Below are positions 49,381 to 58,279 of a DNA stretch of 64,000 nt, piece after piece. The notes below the pieces were generated by a model. It had not been told where the DNA came from. It saw nothing but the letters and a program-made list of their open reading frames with translations, and did no database searches. The DNA is from Mucilaginibacter psychrotolerans (lineage in GTDB: Bacteria; Bacteroidota; Bacteroidia; Sphingobacteriales; Sphingobacteriaceae). The stretch spans positions 124,001-188,000 of the forward strand of contig NZ_SOZE01000003.1 in the NCBI RefSeq assembly GCF_004519315.1. Reading direction: 5' to 3'. Both the position numbers and the translations under genes were made by a program. Each line of letters opens with the position of its first letter. The stretch's first letter is position 1.

Positions 49381-51750
49381 CTACTCGCTCCTCAAGCTCT
49401 TCACCGGGTTGGCCAATGCCGCTTTTACCGCCTGATAACTTACGGTTGTAAGGGCTATAATTACGGTTATCAGCGCAGCTGCGGCAAACATCCACCAGCT
49501 TAGGGTAATGCGGGTTTCGTAATTCTGTAGCCACTTGCCCATGCCCCATATAGACACCGGTGTTGCCACGGCTATGGCTACGGCAACCAGTATCAAAAAG
49601 TCTTTTGATAGCAATGTGGTAAGGTTGAACACCGTTGCGCCCAGTACCTTGCGCACGCCTATTTCTTTAACTCTTTGTTCGGCGGCATAAGCAGCAAGAC
49701 CAAATAAGCCAAGACATGAAATAACGATGGCCAGACCGCCGAAAAGATTTGCCAGCGTTGCCATCAGCTTTTCGTTTTGGAACTTCAGCTCGAAATCGCT
49801 ATCCACGAAATTGATAGTTGGCGGAAAAAAGGGGTTTACCGTCTTCAGCGATTTGGTTATGGCATCTATATTGGCAGTAATGCTATGGGCCGGGTTCAGG
49901 CGCAAACCAATCACCACACCATTTTTACCGGTGTATTGGGTGATCATGGGCCGGGTTTTTTCATAGGGCGAACCCCAAACAAAATCTTTATAAACGCCTA
50001 CTACAGTCAGAGGCCTGTCGCCATATTTGATCTGCATGCCTACCGGGTTTTTCGCGTCGATCAGTTTGGCGGCGCTTTCGTTGATCATTACGGTGCTACC
50101 CGCTGTATCAGCTGCATTGCCTTCAGAAAATTCGCGGCCCTGCAACAGCTTTACGCCTGCGGTTTTGGTAAAATCGTCGCCGGCCTGAAAAATATCGAAT
50201 AGTATTTGCTGGTCGTCGCGTTTGCCGGGCCAGCTGATGCCCCAGGTATTACTGCCCGATTCGGTGATGCTTTGCGAGAACATGGTAGCGTTGGTTGCCG
50301 CCCCGCTACTCTTCAGGTCGTTGATGAAAACCTGCGCGTTCTTTTGCAGGTCACCTTCTATGGGAATTTCCACGAGGTTATTCTTCTCGAAACCGACCGC
50401 GTTGCTTTGTACATACTTTATCTGCCTGTAGATGACAATAGTGGCCGTTATAAGGAATACGGCCAAAGAAAACTGCAGCACCACCAGTATCTTACGCAAG
50501 GGTAATGCCGATGTGCCGCCTTTAAATACACCCTTCAGCACCTTGATGGGTTCGAAAGAAGAAAGGTAAAAGGCCGGGTAACTGCCCGCAATAACCCCGC
50601 TTAATATGCCAGTGCCGATGATGAAAAGCCAGGCGTAGCCTTCTTTGTAAGGCAACGCGAGTTTTATCCCCAGCAAATCGTTGAAATATGGCAGGCTGAG
50701 GATTACGATGACAACCGCAGCCACGGTAGATAGCATCGACAGTATAACCGACTCAGTAATAAACTGGCTGATGAGCGCCCCCCTTCCCGAGCCGATAGCC
50801 TTGCGGATGCCTACTTCTTTTGCCCGCTCTTCCGACCGTGCGGTAGAAAGGTTCATGAAGTTTACGCATGCAATGAGCAATATGCAAATTGCCAGAGTGA
50901 CAAACAGGTGTATCTGGCTGATCATACCACCTACGTTTTTACCATCTTCGAATTTAGAGTATAGGTGCAACTTGGCGAACGGGTACAAAAATAGTACATT
51001 CTTGTTGCCATCATTATGGCGGCCCACCATCCCTTTCATAATGCTATTGGCGTGAGTCAAGCCTTCCGGACTTTTCAGTTGCACCACCGTACGCGCGTAA
51101 TTACTGCCCCATCCCGAATTTTTTGCCCATGGGTTGGCATCTTCGAACATCGCCCAGGGCATTACAAATTCAAACTGGAACGTGGCGTTGGAGGCTACAT
51201 CTTCTATAACGCCGGTAACCGTTAAAGGCAACTGGTTGTTGCGCTTCACTATTTTGTTCATCGGATCTTCCTTGCCGAACAGCGTGGTGGCCAGCGATTG
51301 CGTTATCACAATGGAATTGGGCGTTGTAAGTGCCCTCGCAGGGCTCCCCTCGATGAATTTATAGGAGAAAATATTAAAGAAGCCATTATCAGCAAAAAGG
51401 CCCTTCTTTTTAAAATTGTTATCTTTATAACTCAGCAAACCCTCGGCGGTGTAACTGATTACCCTCACCGAGCGTTGCACCTCAGGTATTTCTGCCTTGA
51501 TAGCTGCCGCTGCCTGGCCCGGCGTTGCGGCAAAGGTATAGGTCTTGCCGTCGCCGGGCTGATTATTTTCCACCATGTATATGTTCTCTATATTCTTGAA
51601 TTGCTTATCGTAATTGAGGTGGTAAACCACATAAAGTACCAGCAGCAAACAACTTGCTATGCCCAGTGCTAACCCACCGGCATTTAAAAATGAAAAGCCC
51701 TTGTGCTTTACAATGCTTCTCCACGCAATTTTGAGATAATTTTTAAACAT
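49381..51750 (-). CDS. FtsX/MacB-type ABC permease (F)
   Basis: The ATG at 51750 gives 789 residues beginning MFKNYLKIAWRSIVKHKGFS; a start 11 codons upstream was rejected as it precedes the conserved beginning seen in all copies. First FtsX block: 'ACVNFMNLSTARSEERAKEVGIRKAIGSG' near 300; second: 'LGLFGLAAYAAEQRVKEIGVRKVLGA' near 690; the end NPVKSLRSE. Its outer loop 'VVGVYKDFVWGSPYEKTRPMITQY' groups it with A, C and K. It follows the DUF4097-like gene by 154 bases and is closed by its own terminator. Confidence 0.88.
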   Translation of the reverse strand: MFKNYLKIAWRSIVKHKGFSFLNAGGLALGIASCLLLVLYVVYHLNYDKQFKNIENIYMVENNQPGDGKTYTFAATPGQAAAAIKAEIPEVQRSVRVISYTAEGLLSYKDNNFKKKGLFADNGFFNIFSYKFIEGSPARALTTPNSIVITQSLATTLFGKEDPMNKIVKRNNQLPLTVTGVIEDVASNATFQFEFVMPWAMFEDANPWAKNSGWGSNYARTVVQLKSPEGLTHANSIMKGMVGRHNDGNKNVLFLYPFAKLHLYSKFEDGKNVGGMISQIHLFVTLAICILLIACVNFMNLSTARSEERAKEVGIRKAIGSGRGALISQFITESVILSMLSTVAAVVIVILSLPYFNDLLGIKLALPYKEGYAWLFIIGTGILSGVIAGSYPAFYLSSFEPIKVLKGVFKGGTSALPLRKILVVLQFSLAVFLITATIVIYRQIKYVQSNAVGFEKNNLVEIPIEGDLQKNAQVFINDLKSSGAATNATMFSQSITESGSNTWGISWPGKRDDQQILFDIFQAGDDFTKTAGVKLLQGREFSEGNAADTAGSTVMINESAAKLIDAKNPVGMQIKYGDRPLTVVGVYKDFVWGSPYEKTRPMITQYTGKNGVVIGLRLNPAHSITANIDAITKSLKTVNPFFPPTINFVDSDFELKFQNEKLMATLANLFGGLAIVISCLGLFGLAAYAAEQRVKEIGVRKVLGATVFNLTTLLSKDFLILVAVAIAVATPVSIWGMGKWLQNYETRITLSWWMFAAAALITVIIALTTVSYQAVKAALANPVKSLRSE

Positions 51751-51904
51751 ATAAGTCTGAATAAGGGTTTCAGGACAAGTCAAATCAGAATTGACAGAAT
51801 TTTAGAATTGACAGAATTCTACGCCACGGGAAGTTAGAAATTAACCACCAACAAGCCTTTTATTCTGAAAATCTTAAAATTCTGTAAATTCTGATTTAGA
51901 AAAC

Positions 51905-52924
51905 TTAGTAGCTTACATTAACGCTTCCGTCGCCGCGCACTTCAACGGACGAACCGCCACCGTTTACTTTGCCTACAACGTGCTCTTTATCTTTCTGGCC
52001 TTCGAATGTGCCTGTGCTGGCCATGCTAACCCGGTCACCGCGCACATCCAGATTATAACCTTGTTTGCCAGGTAACTGCAGGTCGATATGACCCGAGTCT
52101 CCATCTATTTTTACGTATTTATCAACCCGCGTCATCTGTACATGTATGCTGCCCGCGCTTGTTGTAGCGTTTACGCTGCCGGCTACAGCCATTAGATTCA
52201 CGCTGCCGCCGCTGGTGCCTGCAATCAGTTCGCCATCTATATTGTTGCCGCTTACGCTGCCGCCGCTGGTTTCGGCTTTTACGTAGCCTTTAAGGTCCTG
52301 CAGTTTTAAAGATCCGCCGCTGGTTTCCAGTTTAAGGTGGCCCTGGCAGTTGCTTGCGGTAATGCTGCCGCCACTGGTTTGCAGGTCGATATCCTTGCTG
52401 GAGTTGGCCACGCTAATACTACCGCCGCTGGTTTCGCCTTTTATAAGGCCGGCAACACCGTTGATGCTCAGGCTACCACCGCTGGTTTCGAAATTTTGAT
52501 TTCCGGTTAGATTAGCTATGCTAATGCTGCCACCGCTGGTATTAAGGTTGGTTGATGTTGCCTTGTTCACATACACCCTGAAGCCAATGCTGAGGCTTTT
52601 GCGCCAGTTGTTAATATTGTGTTTTTGTTTGGCTGTTGCGTGCAATTCACCGTCGTGAACGCTGATGTCCAGCGAGTAATCTTCTTCCAGGCGTTTTTTT
52701 ATTTCGTCTTTGCTTAGGTCACGGTTGTTGTTGCCTGTGATATACACTTCTATACGTGGCTCTTCGCCGCCTTTTACAGAAATACTACCACCGCTGGTGT
52801 TAACAAACACGGTTTTTACATTATCTGCCACCAGAGATTTGGTGAGATAAGGCGTTTTGTAGTCCTGTGCAGAGGCCAGATAAGCCGGTGATGCCAGTAG
52901 CAAAAGGATGAGATATTTTTTCAT
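51905..52924 (-). CDS. Exported DUF4097-like protein with 18-residue TSGGS repeats
   Basis: The ATG at 52924 gives 339 residues with a signal peptide (KKYLILLLLASPAYLASAQ). T-S-G-G-S occurs at residue 43 and then with exact 18-residue spacing at 129, 147, 165, 183, 201, 219, 237, with a T-S-A-G-S at 255. This periodicity indicates a right-handed beta-solenoid of at least eight turns, as in DUF4097 adhesin-like proteins. It is likely periplasmic or surface-exposed. It lies between permeases G and F and shares their direction, so it may serve the same exporter or envelope-sensing function. Confidence 0.85.
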   Translation of the reverse strand: MKKYLILLLLASPAYLASAQDYKTPYLTKSLVADNVKTVFVNTSGGSISVKGGEEPRIEVYITGNNNRDLSKDEIKKRLEEDYSLDISVHDGELHATAKQKHNINNWRKSLSIGFRVYVNKATSTNLNTSGGSISIANLTGNQNFETSGGSLSINGVAGLIKGETSGGSISVANSSKDIDLQTSGGSITASNCQGHLKLETSGGSLKLQDLKGYVKAETSGGSVSGNNIDGELIAGTSGGSVNLMAVAGSVNATTSAGSIHVQMTRVDKYVKIDGDSGHIDLQLPGKQGYNLDVRGDRVSMASTGTFEGQKDKEHVVGKVNGGGSSVEVRGDGSVNVSY

Positions 52925-53093
52925 AATGTTTAGTTTTAATAATAGATGGTTATTGACGTTAAATAGTTGCACGGAATTAGACAAAAGATTTTAAGAATCA
53001 AGAGTCAAGACTTAGAAATTTGCAGTGCTTTCTTGCTTCTTATTATCTTTTCTCTTGTTTCTTGTCGTCTTGATTCTTGCCTCTGCCTCCGCC

Positions 53094-55484
53094 CTATTCG
53101 CTCTTCAAACTCTTTATCGGGGTGGTTACAGCTGCTTTTATGGATTGTATGCTGATAGTTGCCAATGCTACCAGGCATGCGCCGCCGCCTGCCAATATGA
53201 AAACCCACCAGTTGATAGTTATCTTATATTCAAAATCCTGCAGCCAGCGGCTCATAGCAAAATACGCTATGGGGCAGGCTATTAGGGTAGCTACCAGCAC
53301 CAGCTTCATCAGATCGGTGCTTAATAAGCTTACGATACTACCGACACTGGCACCCAGCACTTTGCGTATGCCTATCTCTTTGATGCGTTGCTCGGCAGTA
53401 AAAGTTACCAGGCCAAACAAGCCCAGGCAGGCTATGCTGATGGCGAGCACCGTAAATATTAGCAGTATGCTGCCTTGCTTTTGCTCGGTTTGATACTGAG
53501 CGGCAAAATTTTGATCAAGGAAATGGAACTCAGGCTTTTCTTCGATGTCGAAATCGGCGTAAACTTTGGCTATATACGCCAGCGAGGCTTTGATATTGTT
53601 TTTGCCCACGCGCACATACAGGTTATCTTTATCATTAGCATCGTGCGGCAAACTCATTACCAGCGGCAATATTTTATGCTGGAGCGAGTAAGTGTTGAAA
53701 TCTTTCGCTATGCCTACTATGGTGCGCATGATGGGTTTGTGCTGGTCGTCTTCGCCCACTTGCACGCGTTTGCCGATTGCATTTTTCCAACCCAACCTGT
53801 TTACAAGCGTTTGGTTTACCACGATGCTCTCATTAACGTCGCTGGTTATGTCCTTAGAAAAATTACGGCCCTTATCCATTTTGATCTGCATGGCCGGGAT
53901 AAACTCTTCATCGATAGTCAGCCTTTGTACGATGAAAGATTCGGACGCCGATTTTCCGTCGGGTGCGGTAGTAAAACTCCCGCTGTTAAGGTTATTGTTG
54001 CCAATAGGGTTGCCTGCAGTAGCTACGTCCTCTATATTGGGGTTCTGCATCAGCTGCTGCCTTAAGGCCTCTGTCTTTGCCCTCACCTGTTGGCTATGGA
54101 TATGAAATGTAAGCGTTTGGGCCTTGTTAAAACCCAGATCTTTATTCATAGCGTAGCTCAGTTGCTGATAAATAATGCAGGAACCTACGATCATCACGAT
54201 GGTAATGACGAACTGGAACACCACCAATGATTTGCGGAAGAAAATAGTTGCCATTTGGTTGCCCAACTGGCCCTTCATGGCATTGATGGTGCCGAAGCCC
54301 GAGAGGAACATGGCCGGGTAAATGCCGCTTAAAATACCGGTAAATAAAGAGAACCCGGCGAATATGGCAACCGTTTGAAAGGTACCAAATTGCATCAGCA
54401 ATAGCGATTTACCCGATAGCTGGTTGAAATATGGCAGCGTAAACTGAATAATAGCCGCGGCGATAAGGGTGGCGATAAACGTTAGCAGGATAGATTCTGC
54501 AAAGAACATCGTGATCAGTTGCCCCCTATCGGATCCGATTACTTTACGCACGCCGATTTCTTTGATGCGGATAGAGGAGCGCGCGGTAGCCAGGTTTACG
54601 TAATTAATAACCGCTATGATAAGTATAAGTAATGCGGCGATGCTGAACACGTAGATGTAAACGATATTGCCATTGCTGCCCAATTCGTAACCTAAGTTAG
54701 AGTGCAGGTGAATGGAAGTAAGCGGCTGCAGTTCGAGGTTGAACTTCAATTCGCCCATCTGTTTTTTCAAATATTTTTTAAAGAAAGTACCACTTGCCGC
54801 TTCGATGGCATTTTTCCCCTCCGCATCTTTCAACAACACGTAGGTGTAAACGCTCGAATCGTCCCAGGCGCTGGTGAAGCCTTCGGGCAAAGCGCGCAGG
54901 GCTTTGAAAGTAAAGTGCGAATTAACAGGTACATCGGCAATAATGCCAGTAACAAAGGCTGGCTGACCTTCGATAGTAACCGTATTATTCATTGCCGATT
55001 CAGCATCGCCGAAGAGGGTTTTGGCCAAAGTTTCGGTAAGTACAATGCTTTGAGGTTTACTCAGCGCCGTTTCCGCATCGCCCTGTAGGAATTGATAGCT
55101 GAATACCTTAAAAATAGCAGCATCGGTAAATAGCATACCGCCCTCGTTAACAGTTTTATTTCCGACGGTAATCTTGCCGCCGCCCTCCGGGTCTATCCTG
55201 ATGGCCTGCTCTACCTGCGCGAAATCTGATTTCAAAGCAGGTGCATAAGGAGCCGAGGTTATAGCAAAATCAAACTTACCGCCGCTCCAGGTAGCATGCT
55301 GCGTAACGCGGAAGATGCAGTTGGCTTTAGTGTTGTAGCGGTCGTAGCTCAACTCATCGGTTACGTACAAAGCAATCAGCCAGAATGCCGCGATACCAAC
55401 GGCAAGACCAAATATATTGATGAACGAAAAAGCTTTGTGCTTCTTCAGATTCCTCCAGGCAATGGTAAAGTAATTCCTAAGCAT
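53094..55484 (-). CDS. FtsX/MacB-type ABC permease (G)
   Basis: ATG at 55484 gives 796 residues beginning MLRNYFTIAWRNLKKHKAFS; a start 15 codons upstream would precede the array's conserved beginning. First FtsX block has a variant 'AVINYVNLATARSSIRIKEIGVRKVIGSD' near 300; second: 'LGLFGLVTFTAEQRIKEIGIRKVLGA' near 695; the end TPIKSLKSE, an unusual replacement of NPV. The outer loop is 'IVGIAKDFNTYSLQHKILPLVM'. It is the first gene of the unit with the DUF4097-like gene and F, and the third conserved control region (55508-55618) lies upstream. Confidence 0.88.
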   Translation of the reverse strand: MLRNYFTIAWRNLKKHKAFSFINIFGLAVGIAAFWLIALYVTDELSYDRYNTKANCIFRVTQHATWSGGKFDFAITSAPYAPALKSDFAQVEQAIRIDPEGGGKITVGNKTVNEGGMLFTDAAIFKVFSYQFLQGDAETALSKPQSIVLTETLAKTLFGDAESAMNNTVTIEGQPAFVTGIIADVPVNSHFTFKALRALPEGFTSAWDDSSVYTYVLLKDAEGKNAIEAASGTFFKKYLKKQMGELKFNLELQPLTSIHLHSNLGYELGSNGNIVYIYVFSIAALLILIIAVINYVNLATARSSIRIKEIGVRKVIGSDRGQLITMFFAESILLTFIATLIAAAIIQFTLPYFNQLSGKSLLLMQFGTFQTVAIFAGFSLFTGILSGIYPAMFLSGFGTINAMKGQLGNQMATIFFRKSLVVFQFVITIVMIVGSCIIYQQLSYAMNKDLGFNKAQTLTFHIHSQQVRAKTEALRQQLMQNPNIEDVATAGNPIGNNNLNSGSFTTAPDGKSASESFIVQRLTIDEEFIPAMQIKMDKGRNFSKDITSDVNESIVVNQTLVNRLGWKNAIGKRVQVGEDDQHKPIMRTIVGIAKDFNTYSLQHKILPLVMSLPHDANDKDNLYVRVGKNNIKASLAYIAKVYADFDIEEKPEFHFLDQNFAAQYQTEQKQGSILLIFTVLAISIACLGLFGLVTFTAEQRIKEIGIRKVLGASVGSIVSLLSTDLMKLVLVATLIACPIAYFAMSRWLQDFEYKITINWWVFILAGGGACLVALATISIQSIKAAVTTPIKSLKSE

Positions 55485-55507
55485 AATGTGGTTGTTTGGT
55501 ATAACTA

Positions 55508-55618
55508 TAGTAAAAGATATACCAAACACACAAAACGCTGTTTATAAGTATGTTATGATATCATTGCAATTATACGCTGTACGCATGTGTTACAATGCAG
55601 TGTTCGGTAATGATACAG
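55508..55618 (-). promoter_or_regulatory. Conserved dyad plus TTTGGTAT element upstream of permease G
   Basis: On the coding strand: CTGTATCATTACCGAACACT followed by GCATTGTAACACATGCGTACAG without the first base (dyad, 55618-55577), then about 50 bases, then TTTGGTATATCTTTTACTA (55526-55508). The start codon is 24 bases further. The dyad has one base more than that before C. Confidence 0.55.
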
Positions 55619-55751
55619 GTAGTAAGAGAAACAAGAGGTAAGAATCAAGAGCCAAGACCGCTAGCATCAAGAGTCAAGAAATAAGAAAATTGCCTTGGCT
55701 TTCGTTCTTATATCTTGACTCTTGACTCTTACATCTTGACTCTAACTCGAA

Positions 55752-58157
55752 CTATTCGCTTCGCAAACTCTTCACCGGGTTGGCCATGGCGGCTTTTATG
55801 GCCTGAAAGCTGATGGTGACAAAGGCTATAGATACTGCAATGATGCCGGCCGTTGCGTATATCCACCAGGTCATATCTATGCGATAAGCAAAATCATTGA
55901 GCCATTTGCTCATCAGCCAGCCGGCAAGCGGAGCAGCAATTACCAATGCGCCTATTACCAGCAGGATAAAATCTTTAGACAATAGTGCAACCAGGCCTGA
56001 TACGGTTGCACCCAACACCTTGCGAATGCCTATTTCTTTACCGCGCTGCTCGGCTGTAAAAGCCGCCAGCCCAAACAAGCCTAACGAAGATATGAGGATA
56101 GCCACGATAGCGAATACCGACATGAGGCCTGATGACTTGGTATCGTTTTTATACAACCTGTCGAATTCCTGATCAAGGAAAGTATATTCCAGCGGCTCGT
56201 TGTTAAAATACTGGCCCCAAACTGCCTGTATCTTTTTAATCGCGTCGGCTTGCTTGCCGGGTGCTATGCCAATTAAAAAAGTGTTTACATAATCCTGGTG
56301 GTTCTTGAATATTGCGGGAGCGATTTTTTCGTGCATGCTCTTGAAATTGAAATCCTTCACTACGCCTATAACCTGCCCCGTATCGCCGCGCGAAACGAAA
56401 CGCTGGCCAACGTATGGCTTATGCAAATTCAGCTCCCTGGCGGCGGTTTCATTCAAAATGGCGTTGCGTTTATCGGCAAGGTTGCCCGGCATAAACCAGC
56501 GGCCCTCCAGTAAATTAACTTTTACAATTTTGGCGTAATCAGGGTCGATATTAAAAAAGGCAATAGATGGATCGAAATCTTTAGCCCTTCCGTCCCAATC
56601 AGTACCGCCCGATGAAAGATTTTGGTTGTCCTGTATAGAATGCGTACCCATGAGCGAGACTGCGTTAACGCCCGATTGCGATAATAAGGCCTGTTTAACG
56701 CTCCCGCACAATGCTTCACGTGCATCGCCTTTGTACTTATAAAACGTACTGATGGGCAGCGATATGGTAAGCACCTGCTCGCGTTTGTAACCCGGGTTTT
56801 GCGAATTGATAAACTTCAATTGCCGGTAAATAGTGATAACGCCGATGATGAGGAATATGGAAAAGGTAAACTGTACCACTACCAGGCCTTTACGCAGCGA
56901 GGTATCTTTAAGATGCAACACGCTGGTGCCCCTAAAAATACTCATGGGTTTAAAGGACGAAAGCAACAAGGCCGGGTAAATGCTATTCAGTATTACAGCC
57001 ACCAGCAAAGTGCCCAGTAATATCAGCCCGATATAACCCGAGCCGAACGACAACACGAAGTTGCGCCCGGTAAACTGATTAAAAGCGGGCAAAGCCAACC
57101 AGATGATAACGATGGTAAGGATGAGCGAAAGCGAACTTACCAGGCCCGATTCGGCGATAAACTGCATAAACAATTGCAACCGTCCCGCCCCTACTATTTT
57201 TTTTACGCTTACTTCCTTAGCGCGTAGACTTGCGCGGGCCGTAGTAAGGTTTACATAATTGATGCAGGCGATAACCAACAGCAATATGCCAAGGGCAACA
57301 AAAACGTACACCACCTTTTTATCGCCATGCGCTAATTGCGAGTTTTGCAGATCGTCTTCGAAATGGAGCGCGGCCAGCGGAGTTAGCCCTATCTTCAGAT
57401 TATCTTCCTTACGGTTTTTGTGCAGTATCTCTTTTATCTTTTGCGAAAGCGGTGCCAACTTAGCGCCGGGGTGCAATTTCACAAAAGTCATGTAGTTGAA
57501 GTTGCCCCAATCCAGGTCGTTATCCTTTTCGCTTTTATTACTTTGTTTGGCGGCTACGGGTATCAATACATCAAATGCAAAGCTGGAATTTGCCGGGTTA
57601 TCTTTTACCACACCCTGCACCTGGTAGTCAACGGAATCTATCCGTATGGTTTTGCCAACAGCATCCTGTTTGTTGAAATATTTTTTTGCCTTGCTTTCGC
57701 TGAGGATAATGCTGAATGGATTGCGGACGAAAGCTTTGGAACCGCCGCTGATGAAATCGTATTTAAATACGTCGAACCAGTGATTGTCGACGTATGCCAT
57801 AGCTTTTTCGGGGAAGAACTCGCCGTTCACGTTCAGGTAAACCGCACGGTAGGTATTCGGTGATATGCGGGCAACATCTTCCACCTCGGGCAATTCGCGC
57901 TTCATGGCATCACCCAAAATATAGGGCGAATTCTCCCATATCCACGTGCTGGTTTTGTCTACGGCCAGGTAGCTTTTTATCCGGTAGATATTTGCTTCCT
58001 CCGGCTGGTTGGTGTCGAAATTAAACTCATTCTGCACCCAAATAAAAATCAACACGGCGGCAGCCATGCCAACGGCGAGGCCGCTTATATTGATGATGCT
58101 GGTTGCCTTGTGGCTGCGCAGGTTGCGCCAGGCTGTTTTGAAGTAAATCTTATACAT
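55752..58157 (-). CDS. FtsX/MacB-type ABC permease (H)
   Basis: The 801-residue product begins MYKIYFKTAWRNLRSHKATS. First FtsX block: 'ACINYVNLTTARASLRAKEVSVKKIVGAG' near 300, differing from the array consensus (KKIVGA rather than RKVLGA); second: 'LGLFGLAAFTAEQRGKEIGIRKVLGA' near 695; the end NPVKSLRSE. The outer loop is 'VIGVVKDFNFKSMHEKIAPAIF'. Upstream is a 120-base gap holding two intergenic repeats (GATTACACTGATT and the ATAGTCCATAG dyads) but no control dyad like that before C, E or G, so it is probably transcribed from an upstream gene. Confidence 0.88.
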   Translation of the reverse strand: MYKIYFKTAWRNLRSHKATSIINISGLAVGMAAAVLIFIWVQNEFNFDTNQPEEANIYRIKSYLAVDKTSTWIWENSPYILGDAMKRELPEVEDVARISPNTYRAVYLNVNGEFFPEKAMAYVDNHWFDVFKYDFISGGSKAFVRNPFSIILSESKAKKYFNKQDAVGKTIRIDSVDYQVQGVVKDNPANSSFAFDVLIPVAAKQSNKSEKDNDLDWGNFNYMTFVKLHPGAKLAPLSQKIKEILHKNRKEDNLKIGLTPLAALHFEDDLQNSQLAHGDKKVVYVFVALGILLLVIACINYVNLTTARASLRAKEVSVKKIVGAGRLQLFMQFIAESGLVSSLSLILTIVIIWLALPAFNQFTGRNFVLSFGSGYIGLILLGTLLVAVILNSIYPALLLSSFKPMSIFRGTSVLHLKDTSLRKGLVVVQFTFSIFLIIGVITIYRQLKFINSQNPGYKREQVLTISLPISTFYKYKGDAREALCGSVKQALLSQSGVNAVSLMGTHSIQDNQNLSSGGTDWDGRAKDFDPSIAFFNIDPDYAKIVKVNLLEGRWFMPGNLADKRNAILNETAARELNLHKPYVGQRFVSRGDTGQVIGVVKDFNFKSMHEKIAPAIFKNHQDYVNTFLIGIAPGKQADAIKKIQAVWGQYFNNEPLEYTFLDQEFDRLYKNDTKSSGLMSVFAIVAILISSLGLFGLAAFTAEQRGKEIGIRKVLGATVSGLVALLSKDFILLVIGALVIAAPLAGWLMSKWLNDFAYRIDMTWWIYATAGIIAVSIAFVTISFQAIKAAMANPVKSLRSE

Positions 58158-58279
58158 GATTACACTGATTTGTTTTTTGATTACACCGATTGATTAGTCC
58201 ATAGTCGATAGTCCATAGTAACGCAGAGAATATTTGTCCCCCCCTTCACAGCATTGGACTATTGACTATGGTCTATCGA

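Noticed and set aside
51770..51900. Insertion sequence ends suggested by repeated GAATTGACAGAATT pieces before permease F
   Set aside because: The pieces are short, simple repeats with no transposase gene or target duplication.
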